Shown piece after piece: positions 14,482-17,811 of a stretch of 17,811 bases of DNA. Under the pieces are notes generated by a model that saw only the letters and a list, made by a program, of their open reading frames with translations, did not search any database and was not told the origin of the DNA. Source of the DNA: Capsulimonas sp039928515 (GTDB taxonomy: Bacteria > Armatimonadota > Armatimonadia > Armatimonadales > Capsulimonadaceae); NCBI RefSeq assembly GCF_039928515.1, contig NZ_JBDSSZ010000174.1; one strand, written 5' to 3'. The position numbers and the translations under genes were made by a program. Position 1 is the stretch's first letter; each line of letters begins with the position of its first letter.

Positions 14482-14973
14482 TTAACGCCGTTCAAAAGTA
14501 ATCTTGCCCAGCGGCAAGATCAACTGCCGAGAACCCAACAAAATGAAACCGTGGTGTAGATAGAAGGCTTCCGCCTGGTTGTCCTTGGCGTCCACGACTA
14601 GCGCAAACGCCATCAACTCCGCCCGAGCGGCCCGCATTGCCGCGTCCCAAAGCAGCGCGCCCCCCAGACCTTGTCCTCGGAAGGCTTCATCCACGGCAAG
14701 CCGGCCAAGCCGCGCCACGGGAACTGAGGGATAGCGCGGGAGGCGCTTCGCAAGCTGCTCGGGGAGATCGGTCAGCGCCACAGCTCCGGCGGCGAGAGTA
14801 TAATAGCCGGCGACGCGTCCGTCAGTCTCATCAACCGCGACAAAACAGGCGGTGGCGCGTCGGCGAATATCCTGCGTGACCTGCTCGCGGAAATATCGAT
14901 CTAGCGGCTCAACGCCACACGAGAAGCGGGCGCGATTGTGTGCAGCCAGCGCGTCAATCAGGAATTGCGGCAT
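14482..14973 (-). CDS. GNAT acetyltransferase toxin of a DUF1778-GNAT (TacAT-type) toxin-antitoxin pair
   Basis: This codes for 163 residues. The GNAT fold is shown by DRYFREQ near the N-terminus, VAGYYTLAAGAV (beta strands), VARLGRLAVDEAFRGQGLGGALLWDA (acetyl-CoA binding, R-G-Q-G-L-G at 99-104) and the catalytic-tyrosine segment AEAFYLHHGF (Y138). Members such as TacT and AtaT acetylate the amino group of aminoacyl-tRNA and stop translation. The ATG at 14973 overlaps the 3' end of the antitoxin gene by 20 bp, and AGGA lies ~10 nt upstream. Both are typical of this pair. All key motifs look intact. The module is inserted in the MoxR/DUF5682 operon, with only 6 nt before the DUF5682 start. The specific tRNA target cannot be told. 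Confidence 0.9.
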   Translation of the reverse strand: MPQFLIDALAAHNRARFSCGVEPLDRYFREQVTQDIRRRATACFVAVDETDGRVAGYYTLAAGAVALTDLPEQLAKRLPRYPSVPVARLGRLAVDEAFRGQGLGGALLWDAAMRAARAELMAFALVVDAKDNQAEAFYLHHGFILLGSRQLILPLGKITFERR

Positions 14974-15256
14974 TCGTTGTGTTCCTAATCAGACGCGCGT
15001 GCGCCGCTTTTGCGCGATGCATCGCCGGTGAGAGCGCCGGCGGGTCGAGAAGCAGTTCGGCAAAGCGGTGCTGGTCTTCGACCGAAAGCCGGATAATGTG
15101 GGCTTCTTCAATTGTCTTGTGCGCCAACGCCTCTGCGGCGGCTACGACAAAATCGCTCACACTGCGTCCCTGAAGCTCGGCGGCGCGCCGCACAATTTCT
15201 AATGCTTGCGGAGCAATCCGCGCCTCAATACGCGCTGTTCTGCTAACTTGCGTCAT
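14954..15256 (-). CDS. DUF1778 (TacA-type) ribbon-helix-helix antitoxin
   Basis: This codes for 100 residues. The N-terminal RTARIEARIAPQALEIVRRAAELQGRSVSDFVVAAA region is a ribbon-helix-helix DNA-binding domain of the DUF1778 family. The C-terminal half (HIIRLSVEDQHRFAELLLDPPALSPAMHRA) matches the segment that wraps and neutralises the GNAT toxin. The start at 15256 (MTQVSRTARI) is chosen for AGAGGA about 8 nt upstream. The open frame reaches 15307, but those codons read through the palindromic operator. It overlaps the toxin gene by 20 bp. RHH antitoxins repress their own operon, and a perfect palindrome over the -10 box just upstream fits that. Confidence 0.9.
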   Translation of the reverse strand: MTQVSRTARIEARIAPQALEIVRRAAELQGRSVSDFVVAAAEALAHKTIEEAHIIRLSVEDQHRFAELLLDPPALSPAMHRAKAAHARLIRNTTNAAIPD

Positions 15257-15282
15257 CAAGATTTCCTCTTTCTTTCTGTCTG

Positions 15283-15322
15283 TAATGTACGGTATTATAC
15301 CGTACATTAAAGATTATTTGAA
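15283..15322 (-). promoter_or_regulatory. Toxin-antitoxin promoter with palindromic operator
   Basis: On the - strand TTCAAA (15322-15317), a 17-bp spacer and a consensus TATAAT (15299-15294) form a promoter. The -10 box lies at the centre of a perfect interrupted palindrome, TAATGTACGGTA (15283-15294), TTA, TACCGTACATTA (15298-15309), a 27-bp site. Binding of the RHH antitoxin there would block RNA polymerase. Transcription would start near 15287, inside the downstream half of the palindrome. Confidence 0.8.
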
Positions 15323-15344
15323 ATGGGTTATTTCTCTCTTGCGC

Positions 15345-16430
15345 CTAATCTGTAATCTCCCGGCAAGCCCGGTACAAATCTTTCCACCCCTCGCGCTCCT
15401 TCAGAACCGTCTCCAAGTATTCCCGCCAGACCAACCGGTCCTGAACGGGGTCTTTCACGACGGCGCCGAGCAGGCCGGAGGCGATGTCGGCGGCGCTGAG
15501 GGTTCCGTCGCCGAAGTGGGCGGCGAGGGCGAGGCCGTTGTTGACGACGGAGATCGCTTCGGCGGTGCTGAGCGTGGAGGTGGGGGACTTGAGCTTGGTC
15601 TTGCCGTCCTCGGTGATGCCGCCGCGCAGTTCGCGAAAGATGGTGACGATGCGGCGGATCTCGGAAAGCGACGCCGGTTCGGCGGGCAGTTCTAACGCGC
15701 GGCCCAGACTGGCGGAGCGCTGCTGGACGATCTGGACTTCTTCATCGGCCGTTGCGGGCAAGGGGAGGACAACGGTATTGAAACGGCGCTTGAGGGCGCT
15801 GGAAAGGTCGTTGACGCCCTTGTCGCGGTCGTTGGCGGTCGCGATGACGCTGAAGCCTTTGGTTGCCTGGACTTCCGCGCCGAGTTCGGGGATCGGGAGC
15901 GTTTTTTCGGAGAGGACGGTGATGAGCGAGTCTTGGACATCGGCGGGGATGCGCGTCAGTTCTTCGACGCGGGCGATCTTGCCGTCCTGCATGGCGCGCA
16001 TCATGGGACTGGGGACGAGCGCTTGAAGCGAGGGGCCGTCGGCCAGAAGCTTAGCGTAGTTCCAGCCGTAACGAATGGACTCTTCGCTGGTTCCCGCCGT
16101 GCCCTGGACAAGCAAGGTCGAGTCGCCGCTGATGGCGGCGGCAAGGTGCTCGGAGACCCAGGTCTTGGCGGTGCCGGGGACGCCGAGCAGCAGCAGGGCG
16201 CGGTCCGTGGTGAGGGTGGCGACGGCGATCTCGACGATGCGGCGCGGACCGATGTACTTGGGCGTGATCGTCACGCCATTCTCCAGCGTTCCGCCGAGCA
16301 GATATGTGGCGACCGCCCAGGGCGAGAGCTTCCACTGGGGCGGACGCTGGCGGGTGTCGGCGGACGCCAATGCGTCGAGCTCCTCGGCATATTGATGTTC
16401 GGCGTGCTGGCGCAGCAAGGTCGTCGTCAT
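15345..16430 (-). CDS. MoxR-like AAA+ ATPase (YehL-like)
   Basis: This codes for 361 residues. Walker A is G-V-P-G-T-A-K-T (83-90). The Walker B position reads KIARVEELTR (151-160), with Glu where most AAA+ proteins have Asp, a form I associate with the YehL branch. Sensor 1 is ATAND (N200) and the arginine finger region is SALKRRFN. The N-terminal ~60 residues (PPQWKLSPWAVATYLLGG) and C-terminal helices complete the usual length. MoxR ATPases act as chaperone-like remodelers with VWA partners; YehL stands with YehM (DUF5682), YehP (VWA) and YehQ (SWIM). The start codon overlaps the DUF5691 stop by ATGA (16430-16427), which indicates translational coupling. The toxin-antitoxin module follows after a gap of 37 bp to its frame (88 bp to the antitoxin ATG). 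Confidence 0.92.
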   Translation of the reverse strand: MTTTLLRQHAEHQYAEELDALASADTRQRPPQWKLSPWAVATYLLGGTLENGVTITPKYIGPRRIVEIAVATLTTDRALLLLGVPGTAKTWVSEHLAAAISGDSTLLVQGTAGTSEESIRYGWNYAKLLADGPSLQALVPSPMMRAMQDGKIARVEELTRIPADVQDSLITVLSEKTLPIPELGAEVQATKGFSVIATANDRDKGVNDLSSALKRRFNTVVLPLPATADEEVQIVQQRSASLGRALELPAEPASLSEIRRIVTIFRELRGGITEDGKTKLKSPTSTLSTAEAISVVNNGLALAAHFGDGTLSAADIASGLLGAVVKDPVQDRLVWREYLETVLKEREGWKDLYRACREITD

Positions 16431-17811
16431 AGCGGCGTATTCTCCTCGGAAATAGCGGTGTGCAAAGCATTACGAAACGTCAGGGTCTGCGCGGTTTCGT
16501 CGGCGTATCGTCCCCATTGGCCGCGTGTTGGGTGCTCCTCGGGCCAGAGCGCCTGAAATTCGCCGGCGAAGTGGGGCGGAGCGTGGCGTCCCATCTCCGA
16601 CAGAAGATTGGTGTAGCTCCACCAGTTCATGCGCCCTGTTTGATCCTGAAGGATCCCCGCGACGATCGCTTTGGCCATGGAGCGTGCAAACTCCAGCGAC
16701 CAGCCGCTCGGGTGGCGAGGAGTGAGTGCGAGGGCGGGGTGCTTATCGGACATGGGGACGCCGGCGATTATCGGGCCAAGCAGCGCTTCAAAGTCGGGGG
16801 CGCTCAGGCGAGAGGCCAGCTCTGGAACGGTCGATGCGGCGGCGGGATCGTTCTCCAGAGCGTCGTGGATCAGAGCGACGAGCCAATCTTTGTCGCGGCT
16901 GCGCCGCGCCGCCTGCCGCCATCCGATCAGCAGAGGGGAGGCCCAGTCACTTCCGCGTGCGAGGGCGACCAGTTCCGGCGCGCTTCGTCCCAGCTTGCCG
17001 GTCCAGAACTCCAGTGGCGCAGAGGCGACGATCTGACGCAGCCAGAACGCCTTCTCGCCTTCGCCCTGCGGCGGCTTAACCTCCACGCCGTCGCGCTCGG
17101 CGGCGGCGTCGCAGCCGGCCGGGGGCGCGACCTCCAGACGGGCTTTTCCGAGCAATGGCTTATGGATGGAAAGCAGAGGCTCGGCGCGGGAGATCGTGCG
17201 CTGGACAAGATTCGAACTGGGCAGGCGGATGAGGAGCAGGACGGCTGTTTTGCGCACTTCTTTGGACCGGTCGTCGAGTGCGCTTTCTAAAAACGGCTCG
17301 TCCTCCGCCGTAAGATTATCTTCCCAGGCGGTGAGAAAGGCGGCCCGATCGCCGGCGCCTTCCTGGGTCCATGTTTCCGCAAGCAATGTTCGGGCCTGCT
17401 CGGCGCTGGTAGATCGTATCTGTATATAGTAGGAAAGGCGAGCGGCGGCTGTTCCTTCCGTCCATGTCCGATTGTCGTCTTCGGAGGCGAGATAGGACCA
17501 TTCGGGGTTTTGTCCGGCGAGCCAGGCGCCGCGCCGCCCGGCGACCTTCTGGATCGCGGAACGGATGTCGCGGCTTCGGCGTCCGGCGTCCAGAAGTTCA
17601 GGGAGCAGAAAGGCGGGCAGGCGCCGTTCGGTATTCGCCAGGAGAGCGAGTGCTTCCGGCAGAATGGCGGCGTACTGCTTGTCCAGCGTCATGGCGATCA
17701 AGCGCGCCGTCTTGGGACTGCACTCGTCCATGTCTTCGCGCGGGCATTCCGGAGGCCGCACGGCGACCGGCGGCTCGGCAAGGCGTCCCGCGCGCCGGTA
17801 CGATCCCAAAA
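16427..17811 (-). CDS. DUF5691 family protein, 5' partial
   Basis: This is the last ~461 residues of a protein whose frame runs off the window edge. A TTG at 17809 is in frame, but the sequence there (GSYRRAG) looks like the conserved inner region of DUF5691 rather than a start. Recognisable family segments are YRRAGRLAEPP near the edge, LPAFLLPELLDAG, RGAWLAGQNPEW, then DNLTAEDEPFLESALDDRSKEVRKTAVLLLIRLPSS, an alpha-helical HEAT-like stretch, and W..EFA..MA near the C-terminus. No catalytic motif is visible, so a scaffold or adaptor role is plausible. DUF5691 genes lie next to SWIM zinc-finger and MoxR ATPase genes. Here the stop overlaps the ATPase start by 4 bp. A SWIM gene would be expected just outside the window. 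Confidence 0.82.
   Translation of the reverse strand, partial: LGSYRRAGRLAEPPVAVRPPECPREDMDECSPKTARLIAMTLDKQYAAILPEALALLANTERRLPAFLLPELLDAGRRSRDIRSAIQKVAGRRGAWLAGQNPEWSYLASEDDNRTWTEGTAAARLSYYIQIRSTSAEQARTLLAETWTQEGAGDRAAFLTAWEDNLTAEDEPFLESALDDRSKEVRKTAVLLLIRLPSSNLVQRTISRAEPLLSIHKPLLGKARLEVAPPAGCDAAAERDGVEVKPPQGEGEKAFWLRQIVASAPLEFWTGKLGRSAPELVALARGSDWASPLLIGWRQAARRSRDKDWLVALIHDALENDPAAASTVPELASRLSAPDFEALLGPIIAGVPMSDKHPALALTPRHPSGWSLEFARSMAKAIVAGILQDQTGRMNWWSYTNLLSEMGRHAPPHFAGEFQALWPEEHPTRGQWGRYADETAQTLTFRNALHTAISEENTPL

Noticed and set aside
13609..14559. Open frame of 316 codons on the + strand
   Set aside because: It is antisense to DUF5682 and the GNAT toxin, which match known families through these bases.
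15285..15695. + strand open frame starting MYGIIPYI
   Set aside because: Its start is the mirror image of the antitoxin upstream frame created by the perfect palindrome, and it then runs antisense through the ATPase gene.
1..17811. CRISPR array, tRNA, rRNA or IS transposase
   Set aside because: No regularly spaced direct repeats, no cloverleaf or rRNA-like segments and no transposase motifs were seen on reading both strands by eye.

Overview
This is a bacterial chromosomal window, GC-rich (about 60% by eye), read by protein families only. Two adjacent DUF1559 prepilin-like proteins (G|FTLIELLVVI cleavage site, H-X9-DG signature) with the FPVFAKAREKAR run point to Armatimonadota (Capsulimonas-like) or a neighbouring phylum. 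That placement is an inference, because no rRNA or marker gene is present.

Layout. (1) 1-729: 3' end of a secreted protein ending in a ricin-B/CBM13 lectin domain. (2) 933-2819: a small DUF2917 protein divergent from a MocR-type GntR/aminotransferase regulator, with a repeated and inverted operator-like motif between them. (3) 2881-4820: two paralogous DUF1559 pseudopilin-like genes, each behind a nearly identical strong sigma70 promoter whose spacer carries a dyad. (4) 4920-11851: a five-gene + strand fructan/sucrose operon made of a LacI regulator, a PfkB fructokinase, a sugar-porter MFS permease, a cytoplasmic GH32 and an exported two-domain GH32. The secreted enzyme would release fructose or short fructans outside. 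The permease imports them, the internal GH32 hydrolyses sucrose or oligofructans, and the kinase phosphorylates fructose. (5) 11850-12194: a 345-bp nested inverted-repeat element between convergent genes. (6) 12172-17811, - strand: a MoxR-type conflict/chaperone operon in the order DUF5691 (partial), MoxR-like AAA+ ATPase (YehL-like), DUF5682 (YehM-like). A complete DUF1778-GNAT (TacA-TacT type) toxin-antitoxin pair with its own palindromic promoter/operator sits between the ATPase and DUF5682.

Most notable points. The toxin-antitoxin module is wedged into the MoxR/DUF5682 operon. The VWA partner expected after DUF5682 is absent, and that position is taken by the palindromic element, which supplies the DUF5682 stop codon. 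The element's 75-bp arms differ almost only by changes that stay paired as G-U in the + strand RNA. A perfect (GGGGGC)4 tract with G-quadruplex potential lies in the start of the permease gene. The two DUF1559 promoters are conserved in an operator-like core but not in their flanks.
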